Assembly: GCA_041984235.1 (NCBI GenBank)
Contig: JBHIYN010000023.1
Span: 1-62,166, forward strand
Direction: 5' to 3'
Origin: JBHIYN01 sp041984235
GTDB taxonomy: Bacteria; Pseudomonadota; Gammaproteobacteria; Ga0077536
DNA: 62,166 bases
Shown: positions 45,881 to 53,312 of the stretch, piece after piece
Layout: every line of letters begins with the position of its first letter
How positions within the stretch are numbered: the first letter of the stretch is position 1
Made by a program: the position numbers and the translations under genes
Notes under the pieces: model-generated
Told to the model about the DNA's origin: nothing
Databases searched by the model: none
Seen by the model: the letters and a program-made list of their open reading frames with translations, nothing else

Positions 45881-46549
45881 ATGACCGCGCGCCGCGCGCA
45901 GACCACCGTCTACGCCGACAACAACCGTGCCGGCACCGCCGGCCGCGTGGCGGAGCCCGGCTGGCACGCCGCGATCGCCGCACTGGTCGAACGCGACTAC
46001 GCCTTCCTGCCGCTCGGCTACGACGCACCGGGCTACCTGTTTCGCGGCATCGACGGCGGGCTGGGCGAGCTGCTCGCCGGGCAGCCGGCCCTGGCCAATC
46101 GCGGCGACCATACGCTCGCCGCACTCGAGCGCGACAGCGGCGTGCTGTTCGTCTCGCAGGATCGCTCCGATGCGCTGGCGGTGTCGCGCCTGTGGGAGGA
46201 TCCGCGCGAGGCCGCGATCCTGGTGATCCCGGCCGCGGCGTTTGCCGCCGCGCAGGCGCGCGGCGCGGCGGCGGTGCTGGGTTTTGCCGATCCCGGCGTG
46301 GTGTTCCGTTACCCGTGTTTTGCGCCGCCGCTGGCAGCAGAGCACGTGTCGCTCGTCGTCGTACACCCGGCGCGCCTGGCCGAGTTCGCCGGCGCTACAG
46401 CGGCCGCGGTGCATGCGCCGGCCGTGCCGGGCGAAGCCGACCGTGCTGCTTTCGAGCGCGCGCTGGGGGACCTGCTCGACGGGCTGGGCTGCACCGCCGC
46501 GGCGCCGATCCCGTCCCGCCGCGTGCCGCGCCGCGCGGCGCCATCCTAG
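45881..46549 (+). CDS. Unrecognised 222-residue protein in the AOR-MoaD unit
   Basis: Starts 22 bp after the MoaD-like gene on the same strand, so co-expression with AOR is likely. No signal peptide or membrane segment is present. Visible segments are 'LPLGYDAPGYLFRGIDGGLGELL' (about residues 44-66) and 'SGVLFVSQDRSDALAVSRLWEDPREAAILVIPAAAF' (about residues 88-122), plus a basic Pro/Arg tail. The 'LFRG' followed by 'FVSQ..SDA' order faintly recalls ADP-ribosyltransferase-like folds, but I see no catalytic Glu pair and do not assign that. Function unknown; it may aid cofactor handling or be a separate product. Confidence 0.65.
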   Translation: MTARRAQTTVYADNNRAGTAGRVAEPGWHAAIAALVERDYAFLPLGYDAPGYLFRGIDGGLGELLAGQPALANRGDHTLAALERDSGVLFVSQDRSDALAVSRLWEDPREAAILVIPAAAFAAAQARGAAAVLGFADPGVVFRYPCFAPPLAAEHVSLVVVHPARLAEFAGATAAAVHAPAVPGEADRAAFERALGDLLDGLGCTAAAPIPSRRVPRRAAPS

Positions 46550-46770
46550 CCGGCCTGGGCGCCAGCGTGCGGCGATCGCCGGTTGTCCAGATTCTTTACT
46601 GTGCCGCCCACTCCGGATTTTCTATAACCGATTGATTCTGAATGCTTAATTTCCGTTCTTCCGCAAGCCTGCCGATTCTCGCGCGCGGGGGTGTCAGGAA
46701 ATTTTACCGCGGCGCCATCAGGCCTCGGGCACGATGTTCCAACTCTTTGAAAATTATGAACAAGAATAAT

Positions 46771-46787
46771 CTGGCACAGATCCTGCC
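46771..46787 (+). promoter_or_regulatory. Sigma-54 (-24/-12) promoter of the PEP-CTERM gene
   Basis: CTGGCACAGATCCTGCC matches the RpoN consensus YTGGCACG-N4-TTGCW with the essential GG (-24) and GC (-12) correctly 10 bp apart. It lies in an AT-richer stretch 45 bp before ATG 46832. Published work on Zoogloea links PEP-CTERM genes to RpoN with the PrsK/PrsR two-component system, so the element fits the downstream gene. Confidence 0.75.
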
Positions 46788-46831
46788 ATAGAGACGAGAT
46801 ATCAAGGAATAAAGAGCGGATACCACCGACC

Positions 46832-47452
46832 ATGAAACGACTGACTTTGCGTACCCGTACCGCCGGCATCGTGCTGGCGCTCAGCCTGCTCAGCGGTGCT
46901 GCCCAGGCCGTGCCGGTGTTCTACTTCGACGAGGCCTCGTTCCTCACGGCGGCAGCGAGTGCCGGCCTCGTTCTCTCTACCGAAGGCTTCGTCGGCGCGA
47001 CCGACGGCGGCACTACGATCACCTTCGCGACCGGCTCGGTGACGGGTTCGGGCCCCAACCTCGACACCCGCGATACCGACGGTGACAACGTGGCAGTGGG
47101 ATGGAGCGCCGGCAGCCCGCTGACCTGGACCCTGAACACGCCCACCTACGCGTTCGGCATCGACGTGCAGGACTGCTGCGAGATCAACCCGTTCGAAATC
47201 AACATGGCCGTGAACGGCGTCAACCACCGCTTCGGTTTTCCCAGCGCGCAGGGCGAGCTCAACCTGCAGTTCATCGGCGCGATCGATACCGCGGCCGCTT
47301 TCAGCACGGTTTCCATGACCGCGCCGAGTGGCGACTTCCACATCTTTGACCGCCTGCAACTGGGCAGCGCCGCCGTGCCCGAGCCGGCCACCCTGCTGCT
47401 GCTCGGTGCGGGGCTTGCCGGCGTCGGTTGCCGGCGCCGCAGGGCAGCCTGA
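46832..47452 (+). CDS. Secreted PEP-CTERM sorting domain protein
   Basis: 206 residues. A signal peptide ('IVLALSLLSGAAQAV', cleavage near residue 27) leads to a beta-rich domain with a 'QDCCEINPFEINMAVNGV' segment. The C-terminus is an exact PEP-CTERM signal: VPEPATLLLLGAGLAGVG followed by CRRRRAA. Exosortase should cleave it after export, releasing it to the exopolysaccharide matrix or cell surface. Expression appears to depend on the sigma-54 promoter at 46771-46787. A terminator follows at 47480. No exosortase or exopolysaccharide genes are in the window. Confidence 0.92.
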   Translation: MKRLTLRTRTAGIVLALSLLSGAAQAVPVFYFDEASFLTAAASAGLVLSTEGFVGATDGGTTITFATGSVTGSGPNLDTRDTDGDNVAVGWSAGSPLTWTLNTPTYAFGIDVQDCCEINPFEINMAVNGVNHRFGFPSAQGELNLQFIGAIDTAAAFSTVSMTAPSGDFHIFDRLQLGSAAVPEPATLLLLGAGLAGVGCRRRRAA

Positions 47453-47479
47453 CGCGACGCACGATGCGCGTCCGGGAAG

Positions 47480-47504
47480 AACCCGCTGCGGCGGGTTTTT
47501 CTTT
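47480..47504 (+). terminator. Intrinsic terminator after the PEP-CTERM gene
   Basis: An AACCCGC stem, TGCG loop and GCGGGTT stem are followed by TTTCTTT, 28 bp after the stop codon. This is a textbook rho-independent terminator. Confidence 0.85.
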
Positions 47505-47647
47505 GCCTGTACCCGGTCTGACACGGCCCGGCAGGCGCGCTGCTGTCGCCCGCCGCGTTGGCGTAAGCGACGCGGCGCCTGTTCCGGTCGCGACACGCCT
47601 CGCATAGACTGGGAGGCCCGCACCGAATCGCGCGCCTGCGCCTGCCG

Positions 47648-48283
47648 ATGAAGCTCTACGACTGCCACGTCGCCCCGAATCCGCGCCGCGCGCGCATGTT
47701 CCTCGCCGAGAAGGGTATCGAGATCGAGACCATCGAGATCGACATCCTCGGCGGCGAGAACCTGCGCCCCGACTTCCTCGCCATCAACCCGCGCGGGCTG
47801 CTGCCGGTACTGGAGCTCGACGACGGCACGCGCATCGACGAGGTGATGGCGATCTGCCGCTACTTCGAGGCCGTGCAGCCGGAGCCCGCGCTGCTCGGAC
47901 GCACGCCGCTGGAGATCGCGCTCGTCACCAACCGCCAGCGCAAGGCCGAGTTCGAGGGCATGATCGCGGGCTCGGAAGTGTTCCGTAACACCCACGAGAA
48001 CTTCGCCGAGCGCAGCCTGCCCGGCGCCGGCGGCGAGGTGCTGCCGGCGATCCCGGCGCTGGTCGAGCGCGGCCGCCAGACCCTGGCGCGTTACTTCGCC
48101 TGGCTGGAAGACTGCCTGGCGCAGACCCCTTACCTCGCCGGCGACACGTTCAGCATGGCGGACATCACGGCGCTGTGCGCGATCGACTTCGCCGGCTGGG
48201 TGAAGATCGGGATCCCGGACGGCAACGCGCACACCCAGGCGTGGTACGAGAAGGTCACGGCGCGGCCGAGCGCGCAGGCCTGA
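47648..48283 (+). CDS. Glutathione S-transferase family protein
   Basis: 211 residues. The N-terminal thioredoxin fold starts 'MKLYDCHVAPNPRRARMFLAEKGIEIETIEIDI'. 'INPRGLLPVLELDDGTRIDEVMAICRYFE' contains the cis-Pro and the glutathione-binding E/S region. The helical C-domain has the 'FSMADITALCAIDFAG' N-capping box. It should bind glutathione and conjugate or reduce an electrophile. The catalytic Ser/Cys position near residue 10 reads 'HVAPNPRR', so the chemistry is uncertain. A TAGACT at 47605-47610 may be its -10. It is a single gene. Confidence 0.88.
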   Translation: MKLYDCHVAPNPRRARMFLAEKGIEIETIEIDILGGENLRPDFLAINPRGLLPVLELDDGTRIDEVMAICRYFEAVQPEPALLGRTPLEIALVTNRQRKAEFEGMIAGSEVFRNTHENFAERSLPGAGGEVLPAIPALVERGRQTLARYFAWLEDCLAQTPYLAGDTFSMADITALCAIDFAGWVKIGIPDGNAHTQAWYEKVTARPSAQA

Positions 48284-48326
48284 ACGCAACCGCGGGCGGC
48301 GCGGCGGCGCGGCCTGCCCGATGGCC

Positions 48327-48650
48327 TCAGTCGGGCCGGTAGTTCGTCCCCGGCCAGGCCTGTTCGATTTCCTCGGCCTGCTGCGCGGCGGTGAAGCGTT
48401 CCCAGGCGATGCCGTTGACATCCTCGCTGACGCTGAACGCGGCGGCCTGCGGATCCTCGAAACCGAGATGGCGCAGGCTGCCCGGGCTGCACGCGGGATC
48501 GTGGCGCACGGAGAGGTTGACTGCGGCCGTGCGCCACAGCGCGTACTCGCCGCGCACGTGCACGCAGGGCGGCTGGCCGAAGCGCGCGCTGTAATCGGCG
48601 ACCGAGGCTTCGATGTCGTGGCTGGAGAGCGCGAGGTGAAGACGTTTCAC
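48327..48650 (-). CDS. VOC/glyoxalase-fold protein
   Basis: 107 residues. 'KRLHLALSSHDIEASVADYSARFGQPPCVHVRGEYALWRT' and 'LRHLGFEDPQ' have the repeated beta-alpha-beta-beta-beta layout of the vicinal-oxygen-chelate fold, with His4-like and Glu metal positions. The size suits a single-module dimeric enzyme such as a dioxygenase or arsenical/fosfomycin-type resistance protein. The substrate is unknown. Confidence 0.72.
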   Translation of the reverse strand: MKRLHLALSSHDIEASVADYSARFGQPPCVHVRGEYALWRTAAVNLSVRHDPACSPGSLRHLGFEDPQAAAFSVSEDVNGIAWERFTAAQQAEEIEQAWPGTNYRPD

Positions 48651-48680
48651 GGGCGTTCCTTCGAGGGGTTGCGAGTGGAT

Positions 48681-48980
48681 TCAGACGGGCGGCCCGGCGG
48701 CCACCCCCAGTGCAGCCAGTACCGCCAGCGCCATCACCCACAGCACCAGCGAGAGATAGCCGCGGTAGAGCAGCCCGCCGCCGAAACCGAGCAGGTAGAG
48801 CGCGCCGGCCAGCACCTTGACGGTGTCGACGGTCGAGGCCATCTGGATACGCGTCTCGCCACCCGCGATCGCGCTCACGGCCTGGACCAGCGCCCATGCG
48901 CCGACCGCCACGCAGAGCAGGCCGGTCACGATCTCCAGCCGCCGCAGGGGCTTCTGCAACGGCTCCGGAACGAGGGTCAT
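48681..48980 (-). CDS. Small membrane protein, unknown
   Basis: 99 residues from ATG 48980 with three hydrophobic segments (about 17-38, 54-74, 76-95). 'LEIVTGLLCVAVGAWALVQAVSAIAGGETRIQMASTVDTVKVLAGALYLLGFGGGLLYRG' matches no family I know. It ends 30 bp before the VOC gene start on the same strand. Confidence 0.6.
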   Translation of the reverse strand: MTLVPEPLQKPLRRLEIVTGLLCVAVGAWALVQAVSAIAGGETRIQMASTVDTVKVLAGALYLLGFGGGLLYRGYLSLVLWVMALAVLAALGVAAGPPV

Positions 48981-49012
48981 CGCTGGTGGGCCGAATACAC
49001 GCGGCGAGCGGC

Positions 49013-50059
49013 CTAGAAGCCGCGCTCGTAGGCGTCGGTGGCGCGCGCGTAGGTCTCGATCGGCAGCGAGAGTGCGGCGCCGGCGCGGCGCGCGGCCGCG
49101 ATCGGCCAGTTGGGATTGCGGATCAGCTCGCGCCCGACGAAGACCAGGTCGACGCGGCCGGCGCCGATGATCTCCTCCATCAGGTCCGCCGAGGCGAGCG
49201 AGCCCACCGATGCCACGGCCAGCCCGCTGGCCTCGCGTATCGCCTCCGCGTAGCGCACCTGGTAGCCGGGGTAGACCGGGGCGTCGTAGGTCGGTACCAG
49301 GTTGCCGCTGGTCACGTCGAGCAGGTCCACGCCGAGCTCGGCGAAGCGCGCGGCAAGCCAGCGGCCGTCCGCTTCGGTGACGCCGCCGTCGTGGTGGTCC
49401 ACGGCGGTCATGCGCACCGCCAGGGGTTTGTCCGCCGGCCACACCGCGCGTACCGCCTCGACCACCTCCAGCACGAAACGCGCGCGGCCTTCGAGGCTGC
49501 CGCCGTAGGCGTCGTCGCGGGTGTTGGTCAGCGGGCACAGGAAGCTGTGCAGCAGGTAACCGTGCGCGGCGTGGATCTCGATGAGATCGACGTCCGCCGC
49601 CGCCGCGCGCCGCGCCGCCGCGACGTAAGCCTCGCGCAGGGCGTCGAGCTCGGCCGCGGTGAGCGCTTCGGGCTCGGCGTGATCGCTCGCGAAGGCAATC
49701 GGCGAGGGCGCCTGCGGGCGGGTGTCGAGCTTGGCCTTGCGCCCGGCATGCGCGAGCTGGATGCCGAACGCGGCGCCGCACTCGTGAACGAAGCCGCACA
49801 CGCGGCGCAGGCCTTCGACCTGCCCGTCGTGCCACAGGCCGAGGTCGTGCGCGCTGATGCGTCCCGCCGGAACCACCGCGACCACCTCGGTCATGACCAG
49901 CCCGACACCGCCCAGCGCCCGTGCGCCGTAGTGCACGAAGTGGCGGTCGGTGACGCAGCCGTCGTCGCCGGCCATGTACATGAGCATGGGCGACAGCGCG
50001 ATGCGGTTGCCGAGCTCGAGGCCGCGCAGGGTGAAAGGCGAGAAGAGCGGTGATGCCAT
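49013..50059 (-). CDS. Old Yellow Enzyme-family NADH:flavin oxidoreductase (YqjM-like)
   Basis: 348 residues, a TIM-barrel FMN ene-reductase of the thermophilic-like/YqjM class. It reads 'MASPLFSPFTLRGLELGNRIALSPMLMYMAGDDG' at the start, 'QLAHAGRKA' (about residues 100-108), the 'EIHAAHGYLLHSFLCPLTNTRDDAYGGSLEGRARF' block with the proton-donor/His pair, and 'SVGSLASADLMEEII'. It reduces activated C=C bonds. The redox-tuning Cys of YqjM (SPMCMY) is Leu here (SPMLMY). It sits 14 bp from a SnoaL-like gene on the same strand. Confidence 0.9.
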   Translation of the reverse strand: MASPLFSPFTLRGLELGNRIALSPMLMYMAGDDGCVTDRHFVHYGARALGGVGLVMTEVVAVVPAGRISAHDLGLWHDGQVEGLRRVCGFVHECGAAFGIQLAHAGRKAKLDTRPQAPSPIAFASDHAEPEALTAAELDALREAYVAAARRAAAADVDLIEIHAAHGYLLHSFLCPLTNTRDDAYGGSLEGRARFVLEVVEAVRAVWPADKPLAVRMTAVDHHDGGVTEADGRWLAARFAELGVDLLDVTSGNLVPTYDAPVYPGYQVRYAEAIREASGLAVASVGSLASADLMEEIIGAGRVDLVFVGRELIRNPNWPIAAARRAGAALSLPIETYARATDAYERGF

Positions 50060-50073
50060 GGGTCGAACCGGGC

Positions 50074-50493
50074 TCAGAAGGGGTTGTCCAGCTTCAGGGT
50101 CTTGTGCGCGATGCGCCAGGCGCCGTCCTCCAGCACCATGTCGTCGTGGTAGGTGCCGGTGCACACCACGCGCAGCGCGCCGTCCTCCACCGCGGTCAGC
50201 ACGAGGTAGGAATCGACTTTTGCGTTCGACGGCCCGAGCTCGCGGAAGACGATGTTGGAGACACAGTGGCGGCGCTGATCGGTCTGCGATTCCATGATCG
50301 AGGCCAGCCAGTCGACGATGGCCTGGCGGCCGCGGTAGGGGCCCCAGCCTTCGTGGCCGTCGAGCGCGATGTCGAACGCCCCGTCGACGGCGAAGCAGCC
50401 GCCCATGAGATCCAGGTCGCGGGTGTCGTAACCCCACGCGTAGCGGTTCAGGGTTTCGATGATCTGCAGGCGGGTCGCTGCGTCGTCGGCCAT
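50074..50493 (-). CDS. SnoaL/NTF2-like protein
   Basis: 139 residues from ATG 50493 with AAGGAG eight bases upstream. 'LQIIETLNRYAWGYDTRDLDLMGGCFAVDGAFDIALDGHEGWGPYRGRQAIVDWLAS' is the cone-shaped NTF2/SnoaL fold, and 'CVSNIVFRELGPSNAKVDSYLVLT' and 'GTYHDDMVLEDGAWRIAHKTLKL' complete it. Members are cyclases, dehydratases or binding proteins, often of aromatic or steroid-degradation pathways. It ends 14 bp before the OYE start, so the two may act on one substrate. Confidence 0.88.
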   Translation of the reverse strand: MADDAATRLQIIETLNRYAWGYDTRDLDLMGGCFAVDGAFDIALDGHEGWGPYRGRQAIVDWLASIMESQTDQRRHCVSNIVFRELGPSNAKVDSYLVLTAVEDGALRVVCTGTYHDDMVLEDGAWRIAHKTLKLDNPF

Positions 50494-50621
50494 GCCGGAG
50501 CTCCTTAGGTGTTTGCGGGGCGGGGCGGAATCTGCGCGCCCAGGCGGTCTGCCCGCGCTCAATGTAATGCAGTTCGCCGGAAAGCGTCGAACCGGCGCAG
50601 CGCGGCAGGACGCCGCGCCGC

Positions 50622-51485
50622 TCAGTCGTGGCGGCGCAGGAACGCGCCGACGCGTTCGAGGTACGCCTCGGGTTCTTCGATGTGCGGCACGTGGGCGGAG
50701 GCCTCGAAAACCTGCATCTTCGCGTCCGGGATGTGCGTCGCCAGCGTTTCCGCGCAGGCGGGGCCCAGCTCGTCGTGGCGCCCGCAGGTGACCAGCACCG
50801 GCGTCGTGATGCGCGGCAGATCCGCGGTCCGGTCCCAGTAGCGCAGGTTGCCGATGGTGGTGAACTCGTTGGGTCCGTTGATCGTTTCGTAGACCGGCGT
50901 GTGGTGCAGGTTCTCGACCGAGCGCAGGATGCAGTCGGGCCATTCCTCCAGGCGGCACAGGTGGCGCCGGTAGAAAGCTTCCTCGGCGGCAGCGTAGTCA
51001 GGATGATCGAACTCGCCGCGTGCACCATGGTGCCGCAGCGCGTCGCGGTGTGGCTGCGGCAGTGCCGCGATCAGGCGCTCGCATTCGCGCGCGAACTGCG
51101 GGATCGAGGCCGAGGTCGAGGCGAGCACGAAGCTGGCGATGCCGCGCGGGGCGCGCAGCAGGTACTCGATGCCGAGCCAGCCACCCCAGGACTGGCCGAG
51201 CACGTGGCAGCGTTCGAGGCCGAGCTTCGCGCGCACCTCGTCGACCTCGTCGGCGAAGCGCTCTATGGTCCACAGCGCGCGGTTGTCCGGGATGTCCGAG
51301 CGGCCGCAACCGAGCTGGTCGTAGAACACCACCGGCCGCTGGTCGGCCAGCGCCGCCAGGGGTTCCAGGTAGTCATGGCCCGCACCGGGGCCGCCGTGCA
51401 GCAGCAGCAGGGGCAGGCCCGGGCCGTCGCCGATGGTCCGCGTCCAGACCGCGTGGCCATTATCGAGTCGAATGCGCGTTTCCAT
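50622..51485 (-). CDS. Proline iminopeptidase-type alpha/beta hydrolase
   Basis: 287 residues. 'LLLLHGGPGAGHDYLEPL' is the HGGPG oxyanion motif of peptidase family S33. The nucleophile is in 'VLGQSWGGWLGIEYLL' (about residue 105), and 'VTCGRHDELGP' and 'EASAHVPHIEEPEAYLE' supply Asp and His. It probably removes N-terminal proline or hydrolyses a related amide or ester in the cytosol. A single gene between SnoaL and the pentapeptide protein. Confidence 0.9.
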   Translation of the reverse strand: METRIRLDNGHAVWTRTIGDGPGLPLLLLHGGPGAGHDYLEPLAALADQRPVVFYDQLGCGRSDIPDNRALWTIERFADEVDEVRAKLGLERCHVLGQSWGGWLGIEYLLRAPRGIASFVLASTSASIPQFARECERLIAALPQPHRDALRHHGARGEFDHPDYAAAEEAFYRRHLCRLEEWPDCILRSVENLHHTPVYETINGPNEFTTIGNLRYWDRTADLPRITTPVLVTCGRHDELGPACAETLATHIPDAKMQVFEASAHVPHIEEPEAYLERVGAFLRRHD

Positions 51486-51536
51486 GCAGGCCGGAATGGC
51501 GGCGGCGGGCAGTGGATGCTCGCGACAACGGCCGGG

Positions 51537-52007
51537 CTACTCGTCCATCAGCTTGCAGTCGCGGTTCTCGACCCCGTGGTCCATCGTCGTGCGGCACAGC
51601 ACGGCTTCGCCGACCGTGACCTCGCCGAGATCGACCGCGCCGCTGACGTCGGCGTCGGTCAGGTTGGCGCCGAGCAGGTTGGCGCGGTAGAAGCGGGCGC
51701 CGCGCAGATCGGCGCCGCGCAGCACCGCGCCGTTGAGGTTGGCCTCGGTCAGGTCGGCGTTGCGCACGTCCGCGCCTTCGAGCGTCGCACTGTAGAAATC
51801 GACGCCGCGCAGATCCGCGCCGCTCAGGTTGGCGCCGCTGAGATCGGCGTTCTTCAACGTCAGGTAGGGCAGCGAGGCTTCGCTCAGATCGCAGTCCTTG
51901 CAGTTGAGGTAGAGGTTCAGCTTGTCCACGTCCGCCTGGTCGAAGGCGGTGGCGTTACCGCCGAGGCAGAGGCCGGCGAGGAGCAGGGCGTAAGGGACTT
52001 TCGACAT
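51537..52007 (-). CDS. Secreted pentapeptide-repeat protein
   Basis: 156 residues. A signal peptide 'KVPYALLLAGLCLGGNATAF' is followed by A(D/N)LxX repeats about residues 45-135, such as 'NADLSGANLSGADLRGVDF', 'GADVRNADLTEANLNGAVL' and 'GADLRGARFYRANL'. These should build a right-handed quadrilateral beta-helix. The function is unknown. Cysteines at both ends ('LNCKDCD', 'VLCRTTMDHGVENRDC') could form disulfides in the periplasm. Confidence 0.92.
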   Translation of the reverse strand: MSKVPYALLLAGLCLGGNATAFDQADVDKLNLYLNCKDCDLSEASLPYLTLKNADLSGANLSGADLRGVDFYSATLEGADVRNADLTEANLNGAVLRGADLRGARFYRANLLGANLTDADVSGAVDLGEVTVGEAVLCRTTMDHGVENRDCKLMDE

Positions 52008-52098
52008 GTGCGTTACCCGGGTTGGCGCATCGCCCGGCGGGCACGGCGCATGGAATGAGGAGGGCGGGCGCGCAGCATTGCAGAGAAGGGCAGGTGTT

Positions 52099-52686
52099 TC
52101 AATTGCCGCCCGCGGCGCCGTCGCGTCCGGTGCCGGCTTGCCCGCTCGCGGTCGCCGCGGCGATGAACGACGACCACACCGGTACGTTGTCGAGCTCGTA
52201 GCCCTCGTTCAGATCCCAGATGGCGCGCAGCGTTGCGTAGGCTTCGGCCGGGTCGTGTTGCGCCTTGTTCACCCGCCACAGGTAGGTGAAGGCCGAGGCG
52301 CGCGCATTGGCGTAGCAATGCACCAGCACCTTCTTGTCCGAGAAGCGTTGCATGGCAGCGTAGAAGCGGTCCAGGTCGTCGCGGGTCGGGTTCTCCCACG
52401 CGACCGGAATGTGCACGTAATCGAGCTGCAGCGCCTGCACCCGCTCGCCTTCGTCCGCGTAGGCCATGGGCTCGGTCGCCGGCGCGAGGTTGATGACGGC
52501 CTCGATGCCGGCGGCCGCGACAGCCGGCAACTGCTCGCGCGTCGGCTGCCCGGACGAGGCCAGCGATCCGGAGTACTCGTAGTAGTTGAACAGCTCCAGC
52601 AGGCCGATCTCGTCGTCCGCCGCCAGCGGCGAAGCGGCGAACAGGACCGCCAGGATGGCGGAGGTCAAGCGGGTTGCGTGGGTCAT
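52099..52686 (-). CDS. Secreted protein-tyrosine-phosphatase-fold protein with a short P-loop
   Basis: 195 residues. A signal peptide 'LTSAILAVLFAASPLAADD' is followed by a DSP/beta-lactamase-hydrolase-like phosphatase fold: 'SGQPTREQLPAVAAAGIEAVINLAP', 'YVHIPVAWENPTRDDLDRFYAAMQRF', and the loop 'VLVHCYANARASAFTYLWR' (about residues 120-138). The loop is HC-x4-R-AS, one residue shorter than the active HC-x5-R. It may be a non-canonical or inactive member, perhaps a family trait. Periplasmic. Confidence 0.8.
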   Translation of the reverse strand: MTHATRLTSAILAVLFAASPLAADDEIGLLELFNYYEYSGSLASSGQPTREQLPAVAAAGIEAVINLAPATEPMAYADEGERVQALQLDYVHIPVAWENPTRDDLDRFYAAMQRFSDKKVLVHCYANARASAFTYLWRVNKAQHDPAEAYATLRAIWDLNEGYELDNVPVWSSFIAAATASGQAGTGRDGAAGGN

Positions 52687-52731
52687 GCTTGTCGTGCTCC
52701 GTGGAAGGAGGGCTGTCCCGGCCGGGCGGGC

Positions 52732-53178
52732 TCAGGTGTGCTCGACCGCCATCAGGGTCGTGAGCAGGTGGGCGATGGCCGTGCGTTCCTCGCCGCTCTC
52801 GGCGTACACGTCGGCCGTGCAGACCGACAAGGTGCGTCCCGCACGCACGACCTCGCCCACGGCCACGATGCGCTCGCCTATGCCCGGCGCGAGGTAGTTG
52901 ATCTTGTACTCCACCGTGACCACGTCACTGCCTTTCGGCAGCAGCGTCTGCGCGGCGTAGCCGGCGGCGCTGTCGGCCGCCGCGCTGGCGACGATGCCGT
53001 GCACGTTGCCCCACGGCTGCAGCAGTGACTTCGCGACCGGGATCACGATCTCGACCGAGCCGGGGGCGATCAGGGTCGCCTCGGCGCCGAGCATCTCGGA
53101 CATGAAGGGCTGCGCGCGCAGGCTCTCGCGCACGCGTTCGGCGTAGCCGTCGAAGCGGGGTTCATAGCGTTGGTTCAT
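52732..53178 (-). CDS. PaaI-family hot-dog thioesterase
   Basis: 148 residues. 'VIPVAKSLLQPWGNVHGIVASAAADSAAGYAAQTLL' (about residues 45-80) is the PaaI/YdiI HG-x(n)-D region with the catalytic Asp. 'VVTVEYKINYLAPGIGERIVAVGEVVRAGRTLSVCTADVYAE' completes the hot-dog fold. It should cleave acyl-CoA, such as phenylacetyl- or hydroxybenzoyl-CoA. The start ATG 53178 follows a GATGACGAGACG leader without a strong site. Confidence 0.88.
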   Translation of the reverse strand: MNQRYEPRFDGYAERVRESLRAQPFMSEMLGAEATLIAPGSVEIVIPVAKSLLQPWGNVHGIVASAAADSAAGYAAQTLLPKGSDVVTVEYKINYLAPGIGERIVAVGEVVRAGRTLSVCTADVYAESGEERTAIAHLLTTLMAVEHT

Positions 53179-53312
53179 CGTCTCGTCATCGTCTGCTTGC
53201 GCGCGTCCCGCCGATCAGGCCGCGCCGTCGTCCTGCACGTGTGCGAGCCCGGAAGCTTAGCGTACCGGTCGGCGCCGGACGACGATTCAGCGTCGTCCGT
53301 CTCACCTGCGCC

